A DNA stretch of 64,000 nt from OLB11 sp041392835 (GTDB lineage: Bacteria > Bacteroidota > Bacteroidia > Chitinophagales > Chitinophagaceae). Both the position numbers and the translations under genes were made by a program. Below are positions 1 through 8,128 of this stretch, one piece after another (the first letter of the stretch is position 1; each line of letters starts with the position of its first letter). The DNA lies in the NCBI GenBank assembly GCA_041392835.1, contig JAWKLF010000002.1, positions 124,001 through 188,000 of the forward strand, read 5' to 3'. The notes under the pieces are model-generated. The model made no database searches. It had not been told where the DNA came from and saw nothing but the letters and a program-made list of their open reading frames with translations.

Positions 1-2
1 TT

Positions 3-914
3 GATTATGCTGATAGCGTGCTTTTTTTTTCATGCAAAATTCCGGACACCATAGAGAAAGTTTTTTCTCTGAAAATAATAATCACGCCGAACAATAAAAG
101 CAAAATAAAGAAACTCATACAATTTGATGAGTTCAATTTTGACGAAGCACAATCATTATGTGAGCATCAAATAATATTGCATGAGCAAAATTTTTATGCT
201 GGCAATTTCGATGTTAATTTCTCCTTTTTTGATAAAAATAAAAATTGTGTAGGCAAAGCATTGTGTATGATACAACTATTAAGACCCAATAGCTTACCCC
301 ATATGGAAAGTGAAACTATAGAAGAAATAGATATGAGTGCCGATCAAAATTTAGTTCATATAGAAAAAACATTTGTACAATCTTACAGTATAGAAAGACT
401 CAAAACTAACATTGCTGCACTAATGCCCATAGCCGAAAGCAATGAAGGACGATTTATAAAAGACATAGAAAACATTGATGATGAGCAAGCCATTAGGCGT
501 TTTTTTTATAATTTCTGGTCTGCAAGAAATTTAAAACAACCGGAAAAAGAATGGAAATACTATGCACAAGCATTGAACGAGGTAGCAAAACTATATGGCA
601 ATGCAAGCCAAAAAGGCTATGAAAGTGATAGAGGTAGAATATACCTTAAATATGGCAAACCCGACAAAATAGATCGTATCAATAATGAGGCTGGTGCACT
701 ACCCTATGAGATATGGGTATATTATATGATAGATCAAAATCCGAATCAAAAAATATTATTTTATCAACCTGGTGTATTTTCAAATTATTTACTCATTTTG
801 CATTCCACCTTGAAAGATGAATTAGTCAATCCTCAATGGGAAACTTATTTATTGCAAGATCCAACAGACAATGAAAAAAAACTTAAATACAAAGTATATG
901 AATATTTTAATTAA
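3..914 (+). CDS. GWxTD domain protein, C-terminal part (truncated by window edge)
   Basis: The reading frame is open to the left edge, so the real start lies outside the window; the GTG at 18 is probably internal. Residues from about 150 onward match the GWxTD family found in Bacteroidota. They include an acidic stretch, a segment with FFYNFWSARN, then DRGRIYLKYGKPD and YEIWVYY, which are the conserved core of that domain. The family is usually exported and its biochemical role is unknown. The preceding part would be the beta-rich N-terminal region. It ends 17 bases inside the next gene, which suggests co-transcription with the lipoprotein that follows. Family assignment is fairly secure; function is not. 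Confidence 0.75.
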   Translation, partial: DYADSVLFFSCKIPDTIEKVFSLKIIITPNNKSKIKKLIQFDEFNFDEAQSLCEHQIILHEQNFYAGNFDVNFSFFDKNKNCVGKALCMIQLLRPNSLPHMESETIEEIDMSADQNLVHIEKTFVQSYSIERLKTNIAALMPIAESNEGRFIKDIENIDDEQAIRRFFYNFWSARNLKQPEKEWKYYAQALNEVAKLYGNASQKGYESDRGRIYLKYGKPDKIDRINNEAGALPYEIWVYYMIDQNPNQKILFYQPGVFSNYLLILHSTLKDELVNPQWETYLLQDPTDNEKKLKYKVYEYFN

Positions 915-1365
915 AAATAGCAGTCTTAGTCTTTTTATACTGATACTATTTCTAATGCTTAGTGCGGGTGGTTGCAATGATATTCAAGAAATAGAATACA
1001 AAGGCATCAAAAATAGCAAATTAGAAAAACTTGATTTGCATAATACTGCCATACGACTAAATTTGAATTATTACAACCCAAACAATTTTGGATTAGATAT
1101 AAAGGAAACCAACTTGAGTGTTTATCTTAACGACAAATTTGTTGGATTGGCAGACCAACCCGAAAAAACACAAATACCCAAACAAGCAGAATTTTTATTT
1201 CCTGTAGTAGCTCATTTTGATCCTCTCAAAATAATTGGCACAGCAATAACTTCTTTGTTTTCTAAAACCAACAAAGTGACTTTGCAAGGTCATGCTAAAA
1301 TTGGCAAAGGCGGTGTATATATAAAAATACCAATCAATATCACTGAAAATGTAAGCTTTAATTAA
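898..1365 (+). CDS. LEA type 2 family lipoprotein
   Basis: A 155-residue protein starting at the ATG at 898. The in-frame ATG at 871 is a less likely start because only the later one gives a compact signal peptide. The N-terminus is hydrophobic and ends in a lipobox (LSAGGC), so export and lipid anchoring are expected. The rest resembles water-stress/LEA14-like domains: LNYYNPNNFGLDI is the typical 'NPN' strand, followed by an alternating beta pattern. Its exact role is unknown. It overlaps the GWxTD gene by 17 bases and its stop codon overlaps the convergent hemW stop by 4 bases. Confidence 0.7.
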   Translation: MNILIKNSSLSLFILILFLMLSAGGCNDIQEIEYKGIKNSKLEKLDLHNTAIRLNLNYYNPNNFGLDIKETNLSVYLNDKFVGLADQPEKTQIPKQAEFLFPVVAHFDPLKIIGTAITSLFSKTNKVTLQGHAKIGKGGVYIKIPINITENVSFN

Positions 1366-2495
1366 TCCTTAGTCAGAAACAAAGAAGATGCTATGGCATC
1401 TGCAAAAAGTTTTCCCTTATTGGTAAGTACTAAAAAAGAATCCTTTTTTTGCAAATATCCTTTTTCTATATACTCATCCATTTCCTTTTGATACATATGC
1501 TCCAATCTCAGCTTAAAATGCTCTTCTACATAACTTAAATCTACACCTTCAGACTTGCGTAGCTGAATCATAAGATACTCGTTTAGCCGATCTTCAAAAC
1601 TCAATAACTCCGATTCGTAGTAAACATGCTTGTTTTTAATAGCCTTAATATATTTAGTATTGTTTGCCAAATTCCATTGCCTTGTATGTCCAAAATATGA
1701 ATGCGCAGATGGACCAATGCCTATATAATGTTCTTGATTCCAATAGGCACTATTATGTTTTGAACGAAAGCCATTTTTAGCAAAGCTCGAAATCTCATAA
1801 TGCTCATACTTTTCATTTCCTAATCGCTCCATAATATACTCATACTGTGTTGCACTCTGTGTAGTATCCATAGGGCTTTCTTTTTGTTGTTTTATAAAAG
1901 AAGCCAATGCAGTATGAGGTTCTACTGTCATAGCATAAGTAGATATATGAGGAATTGCATAGTGTAATAATTTATCAATATTTAGCTGCAACTTGTCATG
2001 ACGCAACAAAGGAAATCCAAAAATTAAATCCACAGAAATGTTATGAAATCCCGCTTGGTGTAGCCAAATTATACTTTGTTCGGCTTGCTTAGCATGATGG
2101 GTTCTGTGCATATATATTAAATCTTCGTCAAAAAAACTTTGAACCCCCAAGCTAAAACGGTTTATGCCCATAGCCTTGTATGTGTGCAATTTTTCAAGTG
2201 TAATATCATCAGGATTGGCTTCTAATGTAAGCTCTGCCAAGGCATTGACCTTGTAGTGTTGGTGTATACTTGAAAGTAATCTATCAATATCATGACTATC
2301 TAATAGAGCTAGGGGTACCCCTCCAAAATAAATGGTATGAACAAGCTGATGCTGTATAGATTCTTTTTTATCTTCCAACTCACTCAATAAAGCGTCAATC
2401 ATTTCGTTTTTAGATTGCAAGGATGTTGAAAAATGAAAATTGCAATAATGACATGCTTGCTTACAAAAAGGAATATGAATATAAATGCCTGCCAT
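1362..2495 (-). CDS. hemW: HemW-like radical SAM heme chaperone
   Basis: A 377-residue protein, normal length for HemW (formerly called oxygen-independent coproporphyrinogen oxidase-like), a cytosolic radical SAM protein thought to deliver heme. The 4Fe-4S motif is C11-x3-C15-x2-C18 inside YIHIPFCKQACHYC. HemW-like segments NRFSLGVQSF and ISVDLIFGFP, with the C-terminal HemN-type domain, are present. An oddity is that the conserved glycine-rich motif normally read as GGGTPS is here GGVPLA (residues 58-63). One base fewer in the G run and one extra base about 12 nt later restore the frame (see findings). Its start is 77 bases from the divergent outer-membrane gene. Confidence 0.9.
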   Translation of the reverse strand: MAGIYIHIPFCKQACHYCNFHFSTSLQSKNEMIDALLSELEDKKESIQHQLVHTIYFGGVPLALLDSHDIDRLLSSIHQHYKVNALAELTLEANPDDITLEKLHTYKAMGINRFSLGVQSFFDEDLIYMHRTHHAKQAEQSIIWLHQAGFHNISVDLIFGFPLLRHDKLQLNIDKLLHYAIPHISTYAMTVEPHTALASFIKQQKESPMDTTQSATQYEYIMERLGNEKYEHYEISSFAKNGFRSKHNSAYWNQEHYIGIGPSAHSYFGHTRQWNLANNTKYIKAIKNKHVYYESELLSFEDRLNEYLMIQLRKSEGVDLSYVEEHFKLRLEHMYQKEMDEYIEKGYLQKKDSFLVLTNKGKLFADAIASSLFLTKD

Positions 2496-2571
2496 AAATA
2501 AAATTGCTTATTGCTCTGAAGGTGTAAATGTAGTTTCTTTGTATAAATATGCTGCGCATTTCTTTGAGGCT

Positions 2572-4356
2572 ATGTATCAACTATTAAAAAATATAGTATT
2601 CGTTTCATTCTTTCTTTGCTTTTTTACAAAAAGCAATAGCCAATCCTATGCTTTAAAATTGAAAGGCGAAGCTGCTGCTTTTCATGCTATGTATGCCATG
2701 CCAGAAACATTTGAATCTTTTCTTGCTTGCCAAGACAGCCTAAAAAATGCCCAACGATTTTTTATTAAAACTGGATACTTAGCATTCAATTTTGACAATC
2801 TGGAATGGAGCGATAGCCTTGCTACAGCAAACGTATTTATTGGAAAAAAATATGCATGGGCTTCATTGCAAAATGATAATATTCCTAAAGAAATTATTTC
2901 TCAAACAATGTTTGACGAAAAAAAATGGATAGGCAAAATTATATCTCCAGAGGAGCTAATGCCATTTTTTGAAAAAATTATTAGCTATTATGAAAACATT
3001 GGCTACCCTTTTGCTTCGGTACAACTTATAGATTGGAATGAACAGGACAATGGGCTCAAGGCTTCTATACATGTAGAAAAAGGTCCATTGACTAAAATAC
3101 AAAATATCATTTTGAATGAACAAGTCTCTATCAGTAAGAATTATATTTTGCGTATGCTTGGAATTAAAGAGGGCATGCTCTATCAAGAAAATAAAATAAG
3201 AAAAATGAGTTCAATATTAAGAGAATCGCGTTTTTTGCAAGAAGAATACCCTTGGCGCATGTATTTTAATATAGACAAAACAGATTTGCATTTTTACCTA
3301 AAAAATAAAAATGCCAACCGTGCTGACATCTTAATAGGTCTCATGCCTAACAATGAAGAATTAGGCGGAAAGTTTTTACTTACTGGTGATGTAAAACTGG
3401 ATTTCTTAAACGCATTAGGATATGGAGAAAAGTTTCAACTAAACTGGCAAAATCTTCAATATAAATCTCCACGCATGAATGTGCTTGCGCAGCTGCCATA
3501 TCTTTTTGGAAGTGCCATAGGATTAGAAACCATATTTGATTATTATAAAAAAGATACCAATTATAGAATTATTAATGCCAGTTTGGGAATCGTGTACAAA
3601 GCCTCCTACCAGAGTGAGTTTAAAGTATCATATGGAATAGCAAGCAACAGGCTACTTTCTATCAACAAAGCACTATTGATAAGTACAAGAGCTCTGCCAC
3701 CACATGTAGATGTGAAGTACAATACACTTGGAGTCCAAGCTACATGGCAACATGTAGATTATATCAATAATCCAAGAAAAGGATTTATTTTAAAATTAGA
3801 TGCCAGTCTTTCGCTTCGCAATGTGTTAAAAAATACCGATGTAGAAACCACAATAGACCCAGTAAAAGGTGAAAGCTTTCGCTATTTATACGACAGCATA
3901 GCTCTAAAAACGTATAAGTACACGGTATTAGGTAGCTTACATTATTTTACGCCCTTGTATAAACGTATTATTTTATCTACGCATTATCATGGTGGCTATA
4001 CCTATGCTGCCAATTCGCTTTTCAAAAACGAACTTTTTCAGATAGGAGGTTATAAATTGATGCGTGGCTTTGACGAGGGTAGTTTATTTTTAAACAACTA
4101 TCAGATACTAACTATTGAGCCACGTTTTTTACTAACAAGCAATTCCTATTTTCATCTTTTTAGCGACATAGCCTATGTAGAATCAAAATTTACAAACACT
4201 TTTTCAAAAAACTATCTTTATAGTTTTGGCGTAGGTATGCTCTTCGAAACTCGAAGTGGTTTATTTAATATAAGCTATGCAGTGGGTACCACTGCAAAAC
4301 AAAGTCTTCAACTCAAAAATTCTAAAATACATTTTGGCTATGTCAATGTGTTTTAA
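2572..4356 (+). CDS. BamA/TamA-type outer membrane protein
   Basis: About 594 residues from the ATG at 2572. The open frame extends upstream to 2485, but only this start gives a clean signal peptide (MYQLLKNIVFVSFFLCFF...SNSQS). The N-terminal 200 residues contain a POTRA-like segment (EKIISYYENIGYPFASVQL, then a run about a ligand-like loop). The C-terminal half is a beta-rich barrel with the Omp85-type pattern, including GGYKLMRGFDEGS near residue 500, which corresponds to the conserved R-G-F motif of the family's barrel loop, and a final strand ending in NVF. It probably inserts or translocates outer-membrane proteins. It is shorter than canonical BamA (one recognisable POTRA), so it is more likely a paralogue. 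Confidence 0.75.
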   Translation: MYQLLKNIVFVSFFLCFFTKSNSQSYALKLKGEAAAFHAMYAMPETFESFLACQDSLKNAQRFFIKTGYLAFNFDNLEWSDSLATANVFIGKKYAWASLQNDNIPKEIISQTMFDEKKWIGKIISPEELMPFFEKIISYYENIGYPFASVQLIDWNEQDNGLKASIHVEKGPLTKIQNIILNEQVSISKNYILRMLGIKEGMLYQENKIRKMSSILRESRFLQEEYPWRMYFNIDKTDLHFYLKNKNANRADILIGLMPNNEELGGKFLLTGDVKLDFLNALGYGEKFQLNWQNLQYKSPRMNVLAQLPYLFGSAIGLETIFDYYKKDTNYRIINASLGIVYKASYQSEFKVSYGIASNRLLSINKALLISTRALPPHVDVKYNTLGVQATWQHVDYINNPRKGFILKLDASLSLRNVLKNTDVETTIDPVKGESFRYLYDSIALKTYKYTVLGSLHYFTPLYKRIILSTHYHGGYTYAANSLFKNELFQIGGYKLMRGFDEGSLFLNNYQILTIEPRFLLTSNSYFHLFSDIAYVESKFTNTFSKNYLYSFGVGMLFETRSGLFNISYAVGTTAKQSLQLKNSKIHFGYVNVF

Positions 4357-4389
4357 AAAATATCAGAACATAAAGCATACAAAATACAT

Positions 4390-4397
4390 TATCTTTG
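4390..4397 (+). promoter_or_regulatory. Putative Bacteroidota -7 element (TATCTTTG)
   Basis: TATCTTTG fits the Bacteroidota TAnnTTTG consensus, 40 bases before the ATG at 4438. No convincing -33 element was recognised. Such motifs arise by chance in AT-rich DNA. Confidence 0.4.
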
Positions 4398-4437
4398 AGA
4401 AAGAAATTTTTAATTCTTTTTATTCAATATATAGCAC

Positions 4438-6336
4438 ATGAAAAATTGTTACATTATTTTGGTACTAACCCTATTATCAAACACAATATTTGCACAAAGC
4501 TCTACAGTAGGTCGTTTTTCTGGAGTCATGCACGCTCCTCTTAGCTCCTCTACTACTAAAGACAACATTTTGCATTCCACTTGGCAAATTAGTGTGCATC
4601 CGCTCTATGAAAAAAACAAGTCAAGCATTTTCCATACACAAGAAATAAAAAAACAAAAGAATATTGAAAAAAGTAAAACACAACAAAGTACAATCCAATT
4701 TGATAAAAAAATACGAGGAAATGCACCGACTATAGGCACCAATTTTGAAGGCAACGAACTTAAAACTTGGACACCAACAGACAATTCTATAGCTGTATCG
4801 AAAGGAGGAAAAATAGTTTCCTGTATTAATTTTAGTATTGAATACTATGACACTGCTGGCAACAATTTTTTACTTCAACAAACCTGGAATGACTTTATTA
4901 ATGACACCACATTGTCTCAACCCAAATTTGACCCAAAAGTTATTTATGATAATATACACGACCGTTTTGTACTTGTGATACTACACGGAACCAATGCCTC
5001 TAAATCCAAAATTGTTGTTTGTTTTTCAAAAACCAATGACCCTGTAGATGGTTGGAATATCTATACGCTATCTGGCGACCCTGGCATAGATACTGCTTGG
5101 AGCGATTATCCCAGTATAGGCATCAATGATGATGAATTATTTATAAATTGTAACCGCTTTGGAAACCCTCCAAATTATGAGTGGAAACAATCCTACATAT
5201 ACCAAATAGGTCTTCAGGAAGGATATAATGCTCAAACATTAAACTATGGTGTATGGGATAGCTTATTGGCCGAAGATAATGAAGAACCTATAACTATGTA
5301 TCCTGCATCGCATGGATTTGGGAGTTCTTTAAAAGATAGAATGTATTTTGTATATGCGCGTCCTGATAGTGGTTCCAAAGTGTATTTACATGAGCTACAT
5401 GGAAATCTGAATAGTACTACTCAAAGTATGACTTCCAAAAGCTACGCTATACCTCATTTTGAAGTATGTGGTAATGCATTTCAAAAAGATCCAACCACTG
5501 GGTTTTTAGATTCACTGTCTACAGGTAGTGCTTGGATTATGAATGCTGTATATAGTGATAGTGTTATACATTTTGTTCAAAATGCAGATTATGCCTTAGG
5601 ATGGTGTGGTATACATTATGGTAGAATATATTTAGACTCTAACAAAGCCGAAGTAAAAGTATTTGGCAATGTTGGAACCGATTTGGCTTATCCAGCAGTA
5701 GCTACTATTGGATATACAAGCAAAGAAAAAGGAGTGGCTATAGCCTATCTTAGATCAGATCAAAATATTACACCCGAAACGGGCATTGTTACCGTTGATG
5801 ATGCATTTCAATTTAGCACTGCACAAACGGTCAAAGCTGGCGATACTTCTGTAAACATACTCTATCCGCCAAATTATCCTATCATGCCAGAACGCTGGGG
5901 CGACTATACGGGCATTTGCAGAAAATACAATACTAATACACCAGAAGTATGGATGGCAGGAGCATATGGTTCTAATACCTTGCCACGCAAAGCTTCTATG
6001 AGCACTTGGATAGCTCAAATTATTACAAATGATAGTGCAGTAGCTATCAATACCGCCACTCCAAATACACTAATATCAAAAACAGCAAGTAAAGTATATC
6101 CTAATCCGATTACAGATTTATTTGTATTAGAATTTGAAAACGCAAAAGATGGTTTAGTAAACATTGCTCTCTTGGATATGAATGGCAAGCTAGTCAAAAA
6201 TCTTTTTGAAGGAGATTTGCCAAAAAGCATCACAAAATTGACCTTTAATAAAAAAATGTTGACCCCTGGCGTTTATTTTGTGAGCATTAGCAAAGCCAAC
6301 CAAACTACAGAAACCATTTCAGTTCAAATAAATTAG
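4438..6336 (+). CDS. Secreted protein with T9SS type A sorting domain
   Basis: A 632-residue exported protein. The signal peptide is MKNCYIILVLTLLSNTIFAQ. The middle 450 residues (e.g. ISCINFSIEYYD-like strands, NDPVDGWNIY, PERWGDYTGI) form a beta-rich domain seen in secreted Bacteroidota proteins; I do not recognise an enzyme active site. The last 80 residues are a typical T9SS type A domain: VYPNP, LDMNGKLV, TPGVYFVSI. It would cross the outer membrane through the type IX system and be released or anchored to surface lipopolysaccharide. It stands alone, with a likely promoter just upstream. Confidence 0.8.
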   Translation: MKNCYIILVLTLLSNTIFAQSSTVGRFSGVMHAPLSSSTTKDNILHSTWQISVHPLYEKNKSSIFHTQEIKKQKNIEKSKTQQSTIQFDKKIRGNAPTIGTNFEGNELKTWTPTDNSIAVSKGGKIVSCINFSIEYYDTAGNNFLLQQTWNDFINDTTLSQPKFDPKVIYDNIHDRFVLVILHGTNASKSKIVVCFSKTNDPVDGWNIYTLSGDPGIDTAWSDYPSIGINDDELFINCNRFGNPPNYEWKQSYIYQIGLQEGYNAQTLNYGVWDSLLAEDNEEPITMYPASHGFGSSLKDRMYFVYARPDSGSKVYLHELHGNLNSTTQSMTSKSYAIPHFEVCGNAFQKDPTTGFLDSLSTGSAWIMNAVYSDSVIHFVQNADYALGWCGIHYGRIYLDSNKAEVKVFGNVGTDLAYPAVATIGYTSKEKGVAIAYLRSDQNITPETGIVTVDDAFQFSTAQTVKAGDTSVNILYPPNYPIMPERWGDYTGICRKYNTNTPEVWMAGAYGSNTLPRKASMSTWIAQIITNDSAVAINTATPNTLISKTASKVYPNPITDLFVLEFENAKDGLVNIALLDMNGKLVKNLFEGDLPKSITKLTFNKKMLTPGVYFVSISKANQTTETISVQIN

Positions 6337-6577
6337 TTTTATTTGTTAACATTTTAAGCCATTTTTAGTCAATGCAGTTACACATATTACATCTTTAATT
6401 TGTTTTATAATACATTGATATTCAAAATACAATAATTTTATATAACTATTTTTTTAATATATAAACGACAATTAATTTGTGCAGTAAACATAAGTTATCA
6501 ACAGTATTTTGTTAAAAAGTAAACTGAGACCAGCGTTAAAAAAAGTCGTTTGGCATACTTTTTGAAAAATACTAAGT

Positions 6578-6946
6578 ATGACGGAGTTACTAACTAAAAA
6601 CAACTTACAAATTGCACTATTGGGTTCTTCACTCAAAACTGGAAGACCCATGAGCCTTGTCAATAATTTTTTTAAAAATAATGGATTCCAAATTGCTCTT
6701 CTCAACGAATCTTCCTTGCAGCACGCAGCATCTGAAAATAGTATTGGCAAAAATAGTACACTTATAATCTTTTTACCTGCCGAAGAACAAAAACAATTTT
6801 ATCATCAAATAGTATCGCTAAAGCCTCAACGAGTGATATTTAATCCTGGCTCGGAAAACCCTGAGTTTGAACAAATGCTTCATAGCCAACAAATTAAGAC
6901 ACTCACAGGTTGTAGTATTGCCTTATATACTTTAGGTTTATTATAA
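6578..6946 (+). CDS. CoA-binding domain protein (YccU-like)
   Basis: A 122-residue cytosolic protein with a Rossmann-like fold of the CoA_binding_2 type. The N-terminal strand and loop (QIALLGSSLKTGRP) and the C-terminal FNPGSENPEFEQML...TLTGCSIALYTLG correspond to the family's conserved 'PG-x-EN' and 'GCTLV' segments. Length is typical. The cellular role of this family is unclear; CoA or nucleotide binding is inferred from fold only. The 240-base upstream region has no other gene. An ATG start at 6578 fits the first beta strand. Confidence 0.75.
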   Translation: MTELLTKNNLQIALLGSSLKTGRPMSLVNNFFKNNGFQIALLNESSLQHAASENSIGKNSTLIIFLPAEEQKQFYHQIVSLKPQRVIFNPGSENPEFEQMLHSQQIKTLTGCSIALYTLGLL

Positions 6947-7015
6947 AAAAGTATCCTAACACTAAATTTGTTTTTATTTCATTTTTTTTAAAGTAAATTG
7001 CCAAAAATTTTTTCT

Positions 7016-7489
7016 ATGATTTGGAAAAATTTTAAAGGCGATCAACTTTCACTTTCGATTAAAAAATCGGTTGAAGAAATACTTATTGCAGAAAAAGAAG
7101 CCGGACATACTATAAAAGTATGTATTGGTACCGACTCACAAGTCAAAGGTTCGCACACTGAATTTGCTACTGTCATTGTATTTTTGCGCCAAGGCAAAGG
7201 AGGTTTTATGTTTTTTCATCACGATACAACCAAAAATATGCATTCTATAAAAGAGCGTATGCTTTTGGAAGTAGCCAAAAGCATAGAAATAGCCTATGAA
7301 CTATGTGAGCTTTTTAATCGTTATCAAGTACACATGGAAGTACATGCCGATATCAATACAGACCCTTCATTCAAAAGCCATACTGCTTTAAAAGAAGCTA
7401 TGGGCTATATTCTTGGTATGGGATTTGCATTTAAAGCTAAGCCCAATGCTTTTGCATCAAGTAGTTGTGCCAACAAAATTGTTAATTAA
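7016..7489 (+). CDS. YkuK-family ribonuclease H-like protein (DUF458)
   Basis: About 157 residues. The frame can start at a TTG at 6998, but the ATG at 7016 gives MIWKNFKGD, which matches how family members begin. Conserved YkuK features are KVCIGTDSQVKG (acidic residue on the first RNase H-like strand), FATVIVF, HHDTTKN and the C-terminal GYILGMGFAFKAKPNAFASS. The family has an RNase H-like fold; substrate is not established. It is followed within 7 bases by a very small lipoprotein gene. Confidence 0.8.
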   Translation: MIWKNFKGDQLSLSIKKSVEEILIAEKEAGHTIKVCIGTDSQVKGSHTEFATVIVFLRQGKGGFMFFHHDTTKNMHSIKERMLLEVAKSIEIAYELCELFNRYQVHMEVHADINTDPSFKSHTALKEAMGYILGMGFAFKAKPNAFASSSCANKIVN

Positions 7490-7496
7490 ATATCTA

Positions 7497-7640
7497 ATGA
7501 AACACATAAAACTATTATTACTTATCGTTCTTTTGACTTCAATGTATGCTTGCAATACCTATAAATGGCAAAAGAAAAGATATTATCAAAACGAAAAATC
7601 TAAAAACTGGAATAATTACCCTTACAAAAAAAGGAAATAA
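7497..7640 (+). CDS. Tiny predicted lipoprotein, very basic
   Basis: A 47-residue protein starting at the ATG at 7497. Residues 1-18 form a hydrophobic signal (MKHIKLLLLIVLLTSMYAC) ending in a lipobox cysteine at residue 19. The mature part is only 28 residues and rich in Lys, Arg, Tyr and Trp (YKWQKKRYYQ, YPYKKRK). No family is recognised. It could bind an anionic surface such as lipopolysaccharide or nucleic acid, but that is speculation. It lies 7 bases after ykuK and 43 bases before another lipoprotein gene. Confidence 0.5.
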   Translation: MKHIKLLLLIVLLTSMYACNTYKWQKKRYYQNEKSKNWNNYPYKKRK

Positions 7641-7683
7641 AATTTGGAAATATTTATTAACTTTGCTACTTAAAGCATTTAAA

Positions 7684-8070
7684 ATGAACAAATTATTTAT
7701 CCTACTTTTGGTTTCGGCCGTATTTAGTTTTACAAGTTGTAACCAATACAGAAGCATTTCATCCGTTACAAAACTTTCACAATTATCGGGTAATCCTTTT
7801 ATGTATCAACTATCAAAATCTATGTTGAAGAATATTGGTAATTATATGATTCAAAAAGGTATACAAAGTACCGTTGGTAAAGCAAATTTATTAAGCCCTT
7901 TATCTGGTTTATTTAGCAAAGCAGATGATATAGCTGGTTTAAAAAATTTATTATCAACAGCATATGGTATAGCACCTAAAAAATTAGATGCTGGCTATGG
8001 CAATTTAGGCAATGTAAAAGACCTTATAGGCTTTGTTGCTAAAAATGGCACCAATTTTAGATTTTATTAA
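7684..8070 (+). CDS. Predicted lipoprotein of unknown function
   Basis: A 128-residue protein from the ATG at 7684. The longer frame from 7546 would add 46 unrelated residues that overlap the tiny lipoprotein gene. The signal peptide and lipobox are LLLVSAVFSFTSC. The mature part is Ser/Leu/Gly-rich and predicted helical (YQLSKSMLKNIGNYMIQKGI, LSGLFSKADDIAGLKNLL). No domain is recognised. A strong intrinsic terminator follows at 8098-8124, so this may be the last gene of the small cluster starting at 6578. Confidence 0.6.
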   Translation: MNKLFILLLVSAVFSFTSCNQYRSISSVTKLSQLSGNPFMYQLSKSMLKNIGNYMIQKGIQSTVGKANLLSPLSGLFSKADDIAGLKNLLSTAYGIAPKKLDAGYGNLGNVKDLIGFVAKNGTNFRFY

Positions 8071-8097
8071 TAATTAATCAAAATAAATAAATTAGAA

Positions 8098-8124
8098 AAG
8101 CAACTGTTTCAAGTTGCTTTTTTT
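8098..8124 (+). terminator. Rho-independent terminator
   Basis: Perfect 8-bp stem AAGCAACT / AGTTGCTT with a 6-nt loop and a following run of T, immediately after the lipoprotein gene. The T run ends only a few bases before the next gene's ATG at 8129. Confidence 0.85.
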
Positions 8125-8128
8125 ATTC

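Noticed and set aside
6495..6503. TTATCAACA, near the DnaA box consensus
   Set aside because: Single site with one mismatch and no other origin features.
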